DNA of 64,000 nt from Sphagnum compactum (Eukaryota; Bryophyta; Sphagnopsida; Sphagnales), in NCBI GenBank assembly GCA_965153455.1, contig OZ234500.1, positions 9,362,001 through 9,426,000 on the forward strand, written 5' to 3'. The notes under the pieces were generated by a model. That model was not told the DNA's origin, did not search any database, and saw only the letters and a list, made by a program, of their open reading frames with translations. Made by a program: the position numbers and the translations under genes. Of this stretch, positions 1 to 10,200 are shown one piece after another (position 1 is the first letter of the stretch; the number at the start of each line of letters is the position of its first letter).

Positions 1-2400
1 TGTACCTCACAATTTGTTCATCAACTCTATGCTAACCAAATTCTTCTCCAACTCTTTTGTAAAATATTCCTTTATAACCTCCCACCAATCCTTAGATTCT
101 GCCTTAGAATCCTTCATCTTATTCTTTGTCCTCATTAGGGTACAGTATTGCAACATCTGTTCATAATATTCTAGTTTTTTCTTGACACCAACTGGATCTA
201 GACTCTTCCTCTATTCTTGTGCCATTTTGAACTGTGCTTGCAGGTGCTACAAATTTTTTTAATACTCTTTCCTTTCATGCAGTAACTTCACTTTCTTTAC
301 CTCTATTGTCTTTCTTGTAAGCTTTTCAGATTGCAATAGAGGTACATTTTTCAGATTCACCAATTCCAAATCTGTCAAAACATTCTCCTCCTTCTTTTCC
401 TTAGTGAATGCTTTCACCTAATTATTCAAAGCCTCCTGTTGTTTCTTATGAAGAAATAATGTCTTTGTCCATTTCCTTTCTGTGGTTTCCCAGATTATAG
501 CCTTTTACTTTAAATTTGGCAGTTCTTCATCTTGCGACTTCAGTCGTGCTATGCTACCCTTGAGTTTCTCATTCTCATCTTGCAATTTCTTAATGAACAC
601 TTTAATCCTTTGCTCAGCCTCTGCCCTGTTCTTCCTCCAAATTTCCACATTATGCTTATACCCCTTTTGGAATTTTCTCCTTATCCAATTCCTCCTATAA
701 CATTGCCTTCTCCTCTTTCGCTGTAGCCAATTTGTTCTCCAAAGTGTTTACCTCCATAATCAAATTCCCCATATTTAGACTCACAATTGTCGTGGTCTGA
801 AATAACTCAACTAGCTTATCTGCTTTCATTACTTCTATAGTTACCTCCTCCATAAACTTTTGTGAACTTGTTTATGTCATATGATCTATAGATCCTTCTA
901 TAGATGATCCCAACTCCTACACCATTCTTCTCTCCGGTTCAAATTCAAATGGGAATCCCTCTACAGATTATGGTCTAGACTAGGTGGTACCTATAGTTCT
1001 GCTGGTCTAAACTCTTTAAAAGTAGGTTGTGTCACCACTCTCTCCATCTACAATTCAATAGCTTGTAAACCTTCTTGTGTTTGCTATTGTTGTTGTTGCA
1101 AATGTTGTTCTAAATGCTGCAAATGTTGTGGACTTGTAGTGGTCTCCATCTAATCTTCATATACATTTCCATCAAAGTGCATATGCTTTTCACCTCTGGA
1201 AACCTTGTGTCATGTTCCCCCTTAACTTCCTAACTCTACTCCCTTAGTTGTCTCTCATGTGGAAATGTCATTTGTGGTACCTCCTGCCTCTGCTCCCTTA
1301 ACTATGTTTCTTGTGGAATTATCATCTGTGGTATCTCTGCAATATGTCTGGCTACCTATATCACTATGGCACTGAAAATGGTTCCATTTTGCCCCTCATC
1401 ATTTTCTATGCCCTCATATTTGTGCTTTCCTGTTTGCTTTTCATTCTTGAGCTTGAGGCTCCTCCTTCCTCAACTTTGTTCTTCCTCTTAAGAACACGTC
1501 TTAAAGAATCTGCTGTAGCTTTTTTTTCTGTTCTCTAGTGTTATCTACATCTCCTCCCTAATTTTTAAAACCTTGGTTGGTGGTTTCTGTGGATTTTCCT
1601 TTTCATGCACAAATAGATATTGAAAGATCTTTGCCAATAGCAATGCAGACTAACAAGTATCTTTCTTATCCCCTTTATTTTCCTTGACATATTTATACCA
1701 CCGATCTAGCTCACTACATAGACTATTAAATATAATCTATGCCCAATCTACCTTCTGCCCCTTTTCTATTCTCATCAATGTTATAACATTCTTGTTGCTA
1801 AATACTGGACCTTTTCCCTTTGATAAATGATAAATATAATGGCAGGATATTTGACAGAATATGGCAAACCTAGATTATTTGTATTCCACTAATTTGCAGA
1901 AGATTTTGTAGGTGCAAGTCTACAACTTTGTAAGGCCTGAACTACTAGTGACTTACTGACCTGTCCTTTTAATTCTTCTACATACCCATCCGCACACATT
2001 CCAAAGACATCTAATCAGTTGTTTGCTAATTATATACACCTTATCCTTATGCCCAAAGTACATATTTGCATCTTTGATCAAGAATGTGTTTAGAAATTCC
2101 ACCATTACATCGAGCATCGGTGCGTGCCAATCCATAAGAAACAAAGGAACCAACCATGCTTTAGAAGCCCAATCTTCTTCCTTAGCAATATCCTTCCAGT
2201 TCTCCGTTCACTCAACATGTTTGTCATAATTTTATTTCTTGTGTCCACATGAATCGCTTAGGGTTTGGAATTTTTAAACCTTTCTCCAGAAGTGTAACTC
2301 TGTTTAATATTGTGCTTCTTTTCTTCACTACATCTTTCGATTCATGCTTCTCCATCTCCATTGCCCTTCGATGTGTTTTTGCACCTATGTGGCTTGTTGT
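1..2400 (-). pseudogene. Decayed coiled-coil-like ORF, distal part of a Ty3-type element's post-integrase region
   Basis: Read on the minus strand, this stretch gives long runs of sensible, charged, Lys/Glu/Gln/Leu-rich protein broken by scattered TAG and TAA codons. One frame from about 500 down to 20 holds helical text such as KKLEYYEQMLQY and KDWWEVIKEYF; another around 1,700-1,950 contains EELKGQVSKSLVVQAL. Many stops sit where a Gln codon fits the helical context. The frame joins across the Copia insertion site (ATTTC) to the sequence right of 7,915, so this is the downstream continuation of the Ty3-type element there. I do not recognise the protein family; it resembles neither a pol domain nor a known envelope. 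It could be an element-specific structural protein or a captured host fragment. The left end is cut by the window. Confidence 0.5.
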
Positions 2401-2405
2401 ATTTC
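2401..2405. repeat. Target-site duplication of the Copia element, left copy
   Basis: ATTTC directly precedes the left LTR, and the same five bases follow the right LTR at 7,915-7,919. A 5-bp duplication is normal for Ty1/Copia integrase and fixes the element's boundaries. Confidence 0.85.
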
Positions 2406-2893
2406 TATTGGAAACAACTTGAAAACAAGCAAGAAATGCAACACTCAAGGTTCATGAAATGGAACAATTGTATTAACTAAAAGAAGATTACAAAGGTTGT
2501 ATGCTTCAAATGCTACAATCATAAAACTATGGCTTGCAACACTAACAAAGCTTGAAGGTTCTATGTGCACTCAACAACCATGAAAGGAAAGAATGAAAGA
2601 CAATTCAAAACCACTCCATTATATACTATCTCCTAACCCTGAAGTAGCCGCCACTTAACCCTGACCTAGCCGCCACCAAACCCTAACCCTAGTCACCGCC
2701 TAACCCTAGCCGCCACCAAACCCTAAACCTAGCCGCCGCCTAACCCTAACCCTAGCCGCCGCCAAACCCTAAGTAGTCTCCACTTCTAAACCCTAACCTA
2801 ACAACTACAAGGATGTGTATACTATTCATCCTTTTGATGAATGTTTAACACATTCATCAACATTGGAATTAGAAACAAATAGTATTTCTAACA
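2406..2893 (-). repeat. Copia LTR (3' LTR in element orientation), 488 bp
   Basis: On the minus strand the LTR starts TGTTAGAAATACTA and ends TTTCCAATA, a nearly perfect short inverted terminal repeat. It contains an expanded block of CCCTAACC and CCGCC words at about 2,635-2,800, longer by 61 bp than in the partner LTR. The right edge is set by the shared sequence ending TTTCTAACA and by the abutting purine tract. Confidence 0.93.
2646..2800. promoter_or_regulatory. Tandem GCC-box and telo-box array inside the Copia LTR
   Basis: Five AGCCGCC words (starting at 2,646, 2,668, 2,708, 2,731 and 2,754) alternate with AAACCCTA or CCCTAACCC words. AGCCGCC is the known GCC-box core bound by plant ERF transcription factors. 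AAACCCTA is the known telo-box bound by TRB/telobox proteins. The partner LTR keeps two intact AGCCGCC words (7,729 and 7,751) and one mutated to AGTCGCC. Since LTR U3 regions carry the element's promoter, a regulatory role is plausible but inferred. Confidence 0.5.
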
Positions 2894-2904
2894 CTCCCAC
2901 TCTA
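2894..2904 (-). other. Polypurine tract of the Copia element
   Basis: The minus strand reads TAGAGTGGGAG immediately before the TGTTAG start of the 3' LTR. A purine-rich run touching the LTR primes plus-strand DNA synthesis in LTR elements. The first three bases (TAG) are also the gag-pol stop codon, so the reading frame runs right up to the tract. Confidence 0.75.
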
Positions 2905-5900
2905 TGAAGTTTCTAATCCGAACATGTTTATCAACTTATGATGTCGTTCTTTAGATAATGCCTTAGTAAGGACATCCGCCACCATGTGTTCGGTTGTACA
3001 ATATTCAAATCGAACTTCTCCATTTTCAACTCGTTCTCGAACAAAATGATGTTGTACATCAATGTGTTTTGTTCGTGCATGGTGAGTGGGATTCTTGGTC
3101 AATGATATCGCACCTTGATTGTCGCATCGAATCACCATCATTTTCTTCTCCTCCATGTATCCTAAATCCATCATCAATTTTGTTATCCATATGGCTTCTT
3201 TTGTGGCTTGCGTGTTCGCCATGTATTCCGCCTCCGTGGTGGACAATGCTATTGTGGGTTGTCGTTTGCTACTCCAAGAAATCGCTCCACCTCCAATCAT
3301 GAAAACAAACCCTGTGGTGGACCTCCTATCTTCAAGATCACCACCCCAATCCGCATCGCAATATCCAAGAACTTCCTTGGATGGTGTTCCACCAAATTGT
3401 AATTTCATTTGCAATGTACCTTGCAAATATCGAAAGATTCGTTTGACGGCCATCCAATGCTCCATGTTAGGGTTCGCCATGTGTTGACTCAACACGCTTA
3501 TTGGGTATGCCAAGTCGGGTCGTGTGCACAACATGGCATACATCAAAGACCCAACCACTTGTTGATATGGAAATCCCTTTGATTCATCATTTCCATTCAC
3601 ATTCCTTTGTAACTTCACCTTGGGATCCAATGGAACTCCAATGGGCTTACATTCTTCCATTCGAAACCGCTTCAATATTTCCTTGAGGTATTTGATTTGG
3701 TTGATGCGGAGGAGTCTTTCATCACGATTCCTTTCCACCTCCATCCCCAAAAAGAAATGCAACTCCCCGAGGTCCTTCATTTCAAACTTTTGACTCAATT
3801 CCTCTTTGATTTGCAAAAGTTTGTTTTGATCGTTGCACACCAAAATGAGGTCGTCCACATAGACCACAATGAAAAACTTCACATCTCCCACTTGTGCAAC
3901 GTACACACTAGGATCCGCCTCACTCTTGATAAATTCAATGCTTTTGAGAAACGCATCTAACTTTTGATTCCATGCCCTTGGAGATTGTTTCAAACCATAC
4001 AAGGACTTGTGAAGCTTACACACGAGATGTTCACCTCGTTGGTGCACGAACCCTTGAGGTTGCTCCATGTAAATCTCCTCTTCAAGCTCGCCATTGAGAA
4101 ATGCGGTTTTCACATCCATTTGATGGATCTCCATGTCTTCCAAGGCCGCCAATGCAAGAATACAACGAATAGATGCAAATTTTGCGACCGGCGCAAAAGT
4201 TTCGTTGTAATCCACTCCGTAGGTTTGGGTAAAACCTCTTGCTACTAATCTAGCCTTGTAGCGTTCCACTTCCCCATTTGCGCCTTGTTTGATTTTGAAC
4301 ACCCATTTGCAAGAAACGGGTTTCCTACCGGCAGGAAGTGGTACCAAAGTCCATGTGTTGTTTGTCATGAGGGAATCATATTCTTCTCGCATCGCACACT
4401 CCCACTCCTTGGAATTTTCACATGTCAATGCTTCTTCAATATTTTGGGGCTCCTCCAAAAATGCAACGGTGGCGCGCTCCACCTCTTTGGTAGCAATCCA
4501 CCAATCCCGAGGCCATTCCCTTCGTTGCCTTTGAGGTCTTTCCCTCGCAATATCTTGTGAAGGTTCACAAGATGGGTTATCATTGGAAACAACAAATTCC
4601 TCTTCCGATGAAGAACTTGGTGTGGATTCACGTTGCACACCTTCCATTCTTGTTTCACTCAAAGGTCTATTTTGACTAAAGGCCAATGGTTCTTCTCCCT
4701 CAACTTCTTCATGCACAACTACATTTTCTTCTTTCTCAAGATGAGGTACACCACCTATTTCCTTTGACCCTTCAATGAACACAACATCTCTACTTTTGAT
4801 GATTCTCTTGGTTTTCACACACATCAAGCGATACGCTTTGGTGCCTTCGTAATATCCTAAAAACACACAAGGCATGGACTTGGACTCTAATTTGGTCCTC
4901 TTCTCATCGGGGACATGTGCAAAGGCTTTACAACCAAAAACTCTCAAATGAGACACATCGGGTTTCCTACCACTCCACGCTTCTTGAGGGGTTTTGGAAT
5001 CAAGAGCCTTGGTTGGACATCGATTTTTGATGTACACCGCCGTGTTCACCGCTTCGCCCCAAAATTCAAGTTCCAACCCTTGTGCAAGAATCATGCTTCT
5101 TGCACATTCCATGATGGTTCTATTGGCACGTTCCGCAACACCGTTTTGTTGTGGGGAATAGGGCGCACTTGTTTGTCGTTGAATTCCACATTCCGCAAGA
5201 AATGCGTCAAATTTCTTAGACACAAATTCTCCTCCGTTGTCGGAACGTAGCACTTTGATTTTGTGACCAATTTTGTTCTCCACCAAGGCCTTGTATTGTT
5301 TGAACTTTTCAAACGCTTCTCCTTTGGCCTTCAAAAGATAGACATGAGTTTTCCTTGAGAAATCGTCAATGAAAGTGAGAAAGTATCGCGCTCCACCATG
5401 CGATGTAGTCTTCATTGGCCCGCACACATCGGTGTGCACAATCTCCAAAAGTTGTGAAGCCCTCGTTGCTCCGTCCTTGGGAAATGATGTTCTTTGATGT
5501 TTGCCTTTGACGCATCCTTCACAAATGTGATGCAACGGCACTTCTTTCAAATTCATGCCATCCACCATGGCATCTAACTCCTTAAGGCTTGCCATGTTGA
5601 GATGGCCAAGTCTTTCATGCCAAAGCATCGCACTTTCCTCCAAAGAATTTGCAATGTGTGCCATGTCCTTACGCACCTTCACATTAAGAAGGTACAAGTT
5701 CTTGTCCCTTCGTGCTTGGGCCACAACAACTCCTCGAGCATCGTTGACCTTACAACCATCCTTGTCAAACTCCACTTTGAAACCTTCCGAAATGAGTTTG
5801 CTCACCGAAATGAGATTATTCTTCATTTTTGGAACATGAAGAACTTGGGTGATGGTTGTGTGTGTCAATTGGCCTCCCACTTGCAATGTGGCTTTGATGC

Positions 5901-6849
5901 TCCCCTTGCCAATGGCCTCCAAAACGGTGTCATCGCCCATGAACACCCTCCTTGGGGAAATGTGCTCGTACGTGGTAAACCATTCTTGTTCGAATGTCAT
6001 GTGTTGCGTTACACCCGAATCGACAATCCAATCATATGTGGTATGATCATTGGCACTCAATGCCGCAACAAACATTTGTTCGTGATCTTCACAAGCTTGA
6101 TTAACTTTTTTTTTTTTATCATTTTTCTTCTTCAAACAATTTCTCACAAAATGTCCGGGTTTCTTACAATAAAAGCAAAGCTTCTCATTTGGCTTGTGAG
6201 TTTTGTTCACTAATGCGGTAGTCTCGGAATTCTCACATTCTTTTCTTTTGGACACTTCGTGAAGCAACCTTGCTACAACGAATTGAAGGTCTACATCTTT
6301 GGTGGACATGGACTCCAAGCTTGTGACTAAGTTATCAAAGGATGGAGGAAGGCTCATGAGGAGTACCATGTAAACATCTTCATCCGTAATGTTCACCTCG
6401 ATGGAACGTAGTTGGTCCGCAAGGGCTTTCACCGTGTTGATGTGCACAAGCATGTCATCTCCTTCTTGCATTTTGATGGTGAAGAATCTCCTTCGAAGGA
6501 ACAACTTGTTGCCAATGGTCTTAGCTTCATGCACACCACAAAGAGCCTCCCACGCACTTCTCACATTGTCACAATATTGAATGTGTGCAAGTTGGGCATC
6601 CGTGAGATGTTCGCAAAGCAATGCAAAAGCCTTGGTCTCTTTTTCGTTGTAATCGGCCCTTGCAACTTCTTCACTTGGCAAGGTGGCATTCCCATCAACA
6701 AATTTCCAAAGCCCATGTTTGGAAAGCATCATGCGCATTTTGAACTTCCAAAGGTGAAAGTTGCCACCATCAAATTTCTCCATGACTTTCAAGGACTCCA
6801 TTTGAAAAGAAGACATTTTGAACACAAATGCTACAACAAACACTCTCAA
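2902..6849 (-). CDS. Copia gag-pol polyprotein, 1,315 aa, uninterrupted
   Basis: One frame encodes all domains. Gag of the UBN2 type occupies about residues 15-220. A CCHC zinc knuckle, CFYCKKPGHFVRNC, follows near residue 225. The protease has the DSG core in IVDSGVTQHM. The gag-pre-integrase motif is HERLGHLN with a HHCC zinc site (HHICEGC). The integrase catalytic triad is in HTDVCGPM, SDNGGEF and VAERANRT. RT carries YVDDLI, and RNase H has DADWGG and TEAEYMA. The length fits intact Copia polyproteins. The first ATG gives MRVFVVAF; MSSFQMESLKVMEKF at codon 12 is an alternative that fits usual Gag starts better. The protein would copy the element RNA in virus-like particles and integrate the cDNA. 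There is no frameshift, stop or missing catalytic residue, in clear contrast to the surrounding element. Confidence 0.95.
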   Translation of the reverse strand: MRVFVVAFVFKMSSFQMESLKVMEKFDGGNFHLWKFKMRMMLSKHGLWKFVDGNATLPSEEVARADYNEKETKAFALLCEHLTDAQLAHIQYCDNVRSAWEALCGVHEAKTIGNKLFLRRRFFTIKMQEGDDMLVHINTVKALADQLRSIEVNITDEDVYMVLLMSLPPSFDNLVTSLESMSTKDVDLQFVVARLLHEVSKRKECENSETTALVNKTHKPNEKLCFYCKKPGHFVRNCLKKKNDKKKKVNQACEDHEQMFVAALSANDHTTYDWIVDSGVTQHMTFEQEWFTTYEHISPRRVFMGDDTVLEAIGKGSIKATLQVGGQLTHTTITQVLHVPKMKNNLISVSKLISEGFKVEFDKDGCKVNDARGVVVAQARRDKNLYLLNVKVRKDMAHIANSLEESAMLWHERLGHLNMASLKELDAMVDGMNLKEVPLHHICEGCVKGKHQRTSFPKDGATRASQLLEIVHTDVCGPMKTTSHGGARYFLTFIDDFSRKTHVYLLKAKGEAFEKFKQYKALVENKIGHKIKVLRSDNGGEFVSKKFDAFLAECGIQRQTSAPYSPQQNGVAERANRTIMECARSMILAQGLELEFWGEAVNTAVYIKNRCPTKALDSKTPQEAWSGRKPDVSHLRVFGCKAFAHVPDEKRTKLESKSMPCVFLGYYEGTKAYRLMCVKTKRIIKSRDVVFIEGSKEIGGVPHLEKEENVVVHEEVEGEEPLAFSQNRPLSETRMEGVQRESTPSSSSEEEFVVSNDNPSCEPSQDIARERPQRQRREWPRDWWIATKEVERATVAFLEEPQNIEEALTCENSKEWECAMREEYDSLMTNNTWTLVPLPAGRKPVSCKWVFKIKQGANGEVERYKARLVARGFTQTYGVDYNETFAPVAKFASIRCILALAALEDMEIHQMDVKTAFLNGELEEEIYMEQPQGFVHQRGEHLVCKLHKSLYGLKQSPRAWNQKLDAFLKSIEFIKSEADPSVYVAQVGDVKFFIVVYVDDLILVCNDQNKLLQIKEELSQKFEMKDLGELHFFLGMEVERNRDERLLRINQIKYLKEILKRFRMEECKPIGVPLDPKVKLQRNVNGNDESKGFPYQQVVGSLMYAMLCTRPDLAYPISVLSQHMANPNMEHWMAVKRIFRYLQGTLQMKLQFGGTPSKEVLGYCDADWGGDLEDRRSTTGFVFMIGGGAISWSSKRQPTIALSTTEAEYMANTQATKEAIWITKLMMDLGYMEEKKMMVIRCDNQGAISLTKNPTHHARTKHIDVQHHFVRERVENGEVRFEYCTTEHMVADVLTKALSKERHHKLINMFGLETS

Positions 6850-7487
6850 ACTTGAAAGTTGAAGTTTTCAACAACTAAAAGAACTATCTTCCAAACACTT
6901 TCACTTGGAAAACCTTGATACTTTCAAAAACAAGTTTTTCACACTTGAAAAACTTACAACACCTTGAAGAAATCTCTTCCACACCTCTCACTCACTTGTA
7001 AGACTATTCTCTTTGCAACCTTGTAAACTAAAAGCCTTCCCTCAAAAGGATTTTCCCTTTCTATGTTGTACAAGCAAACACTTTCAAAAAACTTAAACGA
7101 AACAAGTTTCCTAAAAACCTTTACAAGAAACTTGAAAAACTTCTCTTACACCTCAAACTTCAATGTTGGAAACCTAAAAAACTTGAAGAACTCTCTTTCA
7201 CACTTTTGAACTTCAAACTTGAAACTTAAAGACTTGAAGAACACTCTTCCACACTTAAGAACTTACAACACTTTGAAGAAGTCTCTTCCACACCTCCCAC
7301 TCACTTGGAAAAGTTGCAAGCTCCTTGTATGCCACCACTTGGAAATGAACTCTCTCTCCCTTTGCAAACTAATAACCTTGTCTCAAAAGGATTCTCTCCT
7401 TTTTCCTATGCAATACAAGCTCAAACCTTTCACTACTTCTTGTTCTAACACAATGTCCTTTCTCTTGCTTGGTGTGGGCCCATAACC
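6850..7487 (-). other. Copia untranslated leader with primer-binding-site candidate
   Basis: About 640 bp lie between the 5' LTR and the gag start. The sequence is AC/GT-skewed and full of variants of CTTGAAGAA and CTCTTCCACAC, which look like degenerate internal repeats. Directly after the LTR the minus strand reads GGTTATGGGCCCACACC. This stands where the primer-binding site belongs, but it matches the usual initiator-Met tRNA complement (TGGTATCAGAGC) only loosely, so the primer is uncertain. I see no ORF of note. Confidence 0.55.
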
Positions 7488-7914
7488 TATTGGAAACAAC
7501 TTGAAAACAAGCAAGAAATGCAACACTCAAGGTTCATGAAATGGAACAATTGTATTAACTAAAAGAAGATTACAAAGGTTGTATGCTTCAAATGCTACAA
7601 TCATAAAACTATGGCTTGCAACAACTAACAAAGCTTGAAGGTTCTATGTGCACTCAACAACCATGAAAGGAAAGAATGAAAGACAATTCAAAACCATTCC
7701 ATTATATACTATCTCCTAACCCTAAAGTAGCCGCCACTTAACCCTGACCTAGCCGCCGCCTAACCCTAACCCTAGTCGCCGCCAAACCCTAAGTAGTCTC
7801 CACTTCTAAACCCTAACCTAACAACTACAAGGATGTGTATACTATTCATCCTTTTGATGAATGTTTAACACATTCATCAACATTGGGAATTAGAAACGAA
7901 TAGTATTTCTAACA
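7488..7914 (-). repeat. Copia LTR (5' LTR in element orientation), 427 bp
   Basis: Shares start and end with the LTR at 2,406-2,893. It differs by the missing 61 bp of the CCCTAACC/CCGCC block and by a few single-base changes (for example TTGGGAATT against TTGGAATT near the right end). It would contain the active promoter of the element, transcribing leftward. Confidence 0.93.
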
Positions 7915-7919
7915 ATTTC
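7915..7919. repeat. Target-site duplication of the Copia element, right copy
   Basis: ATTTC follows the right LTR and matches 2,401-2,405. Confidence 0.85.
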
Positions 7920-9330
7920 CACCTTCACTTCTGTGGATAGTTGTTCTTCCACCTCAACAACATTCTCCTCCCTTGCATCCTTATGCATTGTCTATGTTTC
8001 CACAAAATGTTGTTCCATAGCTTTGTCTTCCTCTAATTCTTCAATGAACACCAGATCTACTAATGTAGCTCATGGTCTTTTTTACTCTCTTGCATGCCAA
8101 CGTCTTCTGCTTCTGCATAAAAATTCAATTGTAGTTGTTCCAATTATATCTATGTCTTGAATTATCATTTGCACAAATTGTATCTTCTCATTATACGCCT
8201 TCCCTTCTGCACATTTCAAAGATGATGATGAATGCAACGACGACCTTATAGCCAACGACTAAATATTCAACACGCCTTTTCTCTCTACTCTTTTCAACTC
8301 CTCTTCTACTTCTATTATTCTCAACAATTTTGCTTCCTACCTTTGTTTGTGTTCACTCATTTGTGCTTCCTTTTCCCTTGCTATTCTTTGTAATTTTTCC
8401 ATGGCACTCTTTGCATTCATGTTGCTATGAACTCTAGATATTTGAAAACATGCACAACTTCCAACAATAAACACAAACTGTTTTTTACGGTCACCCCATT
8501 TTTTTTGTCCTTGGACATCTCTCCCATTGCATTCATTTTTTTACCTGCCCGTTGCCTTTTAATTAACGTATGATCCTCGAAATTAATACGACCCATCACT
8601 ACAAGTTTATGTGTCTCTTGTACAGCCACATGCAAGCACTTCACACCATAATTATGAATGAATGGTGCAAATTTCATCTTCCGATTACTCCACATCCATA
8701 ATCTCTTTACATTAGTTGTATTGACTCCACTTTGTTCGCCATGTACACATTTTGCTAATTGTGCCCATTTATCTGTTGATTGTGTCAACTCTTCCGTTGA
8801 CTGTGACAACACATGTACTGACTTTACCAATTTTTCTACTAATTGTGCCAACAAATCTGATGATTGTGTAAATACACCTGATGATTAGGTGAATATTGTT
8901 GTTGATTCAGCCAATACCCATGATAAATCATCTTCATAATCTTGCATCCCAAATCCCTCACTTCTATAGTTATTGCTCACGAATTTGTTATTTATTTGCA
9001 GATTGAAAATCAATACTACGTTCACCGCATGATCTTTGATATGTTCTTCATTTGTAGCATTCTTCATCTATGGTTTCTGTATTTCATGGTCTTCATCGTC
9101 CTCCTCTGTATTAAAATTCTCCGCCTGAACTCCCCCTGCACTCTGTTCCCAATATATTGGCATCTGTTGTTTTTGTTTCTGAACTTTAGATTCCATGTAT
9201 TTATAAATTTTGAGCTTGTTGACATTAACCAACAGGGTTAGCTTCAAACTTTTCAATGGTCACCAATAACACAATGTTATTTGGCAACACGTACTGTACT
9301 TTATATGGTCCAAACCGTTTCCTAGTAAAC
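7920..9330 (-). pseudogene. Post-integrase extra region of the Ty3-type element, proximal part
   Basis: Directly downstream (leftward) of the integrase, the minus strand keeps long open stretches. The clearest are 9,068-9,256, 8,885-9,067 and 8,417-8,854. The last begins with a repetitive segment of the pattern LAQLVEKLVKSVHVL, STEELTQSTDKWAQL, where Thr/Ser-Gln-Ser-Thr/Val phrases recur about every 7-11 residues. The frame reads through the Copia target site: VEVEEQLSTEVKVEI lies on the right side and continues as QQAT on the left side at 2,400. The region is therefore one ORF of about 4 kb including 1-2,400, decayed and split by the insertion. The product is unrecognised; it is probably helical or coiled-coil. 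Confidence 0.5.
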
Positions 9331-10200
9331 TTCCCTAGGTGTGATTTATTTCCCTTTGGAAACCATAGAACATAATCACCAAAACTAAATTATTTTTATA
9401 GATTTTTTTGTTGACTCCATAATGCTCTATTCCACTGTTGAATTCATGTAGTTTTTGCAACCTACGATCTCGCTGCAACTTCTCCAACTCTATAATTCTA
9501 TTAGTTAAAACTCTCACTGGAGTACTATCTCTTTCATTTCTACCAACAACTAGTACTATGTACCCTATGGGCATCAATGGATGTAATCCATACACTAATT
9601 GATATGGTGTATACCCTGTTTATATTTTGTATGTAGTTCTGTATGAAAATAACACTATAGATAGATGTTCATCCCAATCTGTTCTATTTTCACCAATTAA
9701 TTTGGTCAACAATATCCCAAGTACCTTGTTAGTAAATTCAGCTTGCCCATTCCCCTAAGGATAATAGGTCGTAGAACTCACATGTTTCAACAAAAAATGT
9801 TTTGTCAAATACTTAATGGCATCATTAATGAAATGAACTCTTTGATCTATGATTATAGTCAAAGAACATCCAAACCTGGTTAATATGCACTCACACAGAA
9901 ACTTTGCTGTGACTGTTGCAATATTAGTTTTCAATGCTTTTGCTTCCACCCACTTGGTAGCATAATCTGTGGCTACAAGAATTTTTTTTTCTTGTATATC
10001 TTCTTACTGGCTTAATTAGCCCCACAAAATTAAGTCCCCATTTCATAAATGGTTCCTCTAGAAGACTTGTGACCAGGTTTGTAAGACTTTGAGTTGCCAA
10101 TCCTCCTGTTCTTTGACATGCATCACAAGATCTGTAGTAATCATGCACATCACCAAAATTCAGCATCCAATATCTTCCTTTGCGTTATTTTAGTTGTAAA
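9331..10200 (-). pseudogene. Ty3-type integrase remnant
   Basis: The frame at 9,924-10,166 holds the integrase zinc region end (YYRSCDACQRTGG) and the start of the core (MKWGLNFVGLIKP). 9,755-9,949 continues with FGCSLTIIIDQRVHF, where family members have a catalytic Asp in SDRG-like context, and KHVSSTTYYP. Then GNGQAEFTNKV provides the third catalytic Glu region after an internal stop. 9,335-9,595 (MYGLHPLMPIGYIVL) is the typical post-core segment. Stops and frame changes separate the pieces. The order after RNase H and the lack of a chromodomain at the end point to a non-chromovirus Ty3 lineage. Clearly non-functional. Confidence 0.8.

Larger units (their letters stand above)
2406..7914 (-). 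mobile_element. Complete, young Ty1/Copia LTR retrotransposon nested in an older Ty3-type element
   Basis: Two near-identical direct LTRs (2,406-2,893 and 7,488-7,914) flank one uninterrupted 1,315-codon gag-pol frame on the minus strand. ATTTC duplications lie on both outer sides. By eye the LTRs differ at only about five aligned positions plus one 61-bp difference in copy number of a GC-rich repeat block, so insertion is recent compared with the heavily mutated element around it. Element order on the minus strand is LTR, short leader with primer-site candidate, gag, protease, integrase, RT, RNase H, polypurine tract, LTR. Integrase before RT is the Copia order. Nothing in the coding region looks broken, so it could be autonomous; activity cannot be judged from sequence. 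Confidence 0.95.

Noticed and set aside
2635-2800. CCCTAACC words as an interstitial telomere
   Set aside because: They are interrupted by CCGCC words, occur in both LTRs and belong to the element, not to a telomere fusion.
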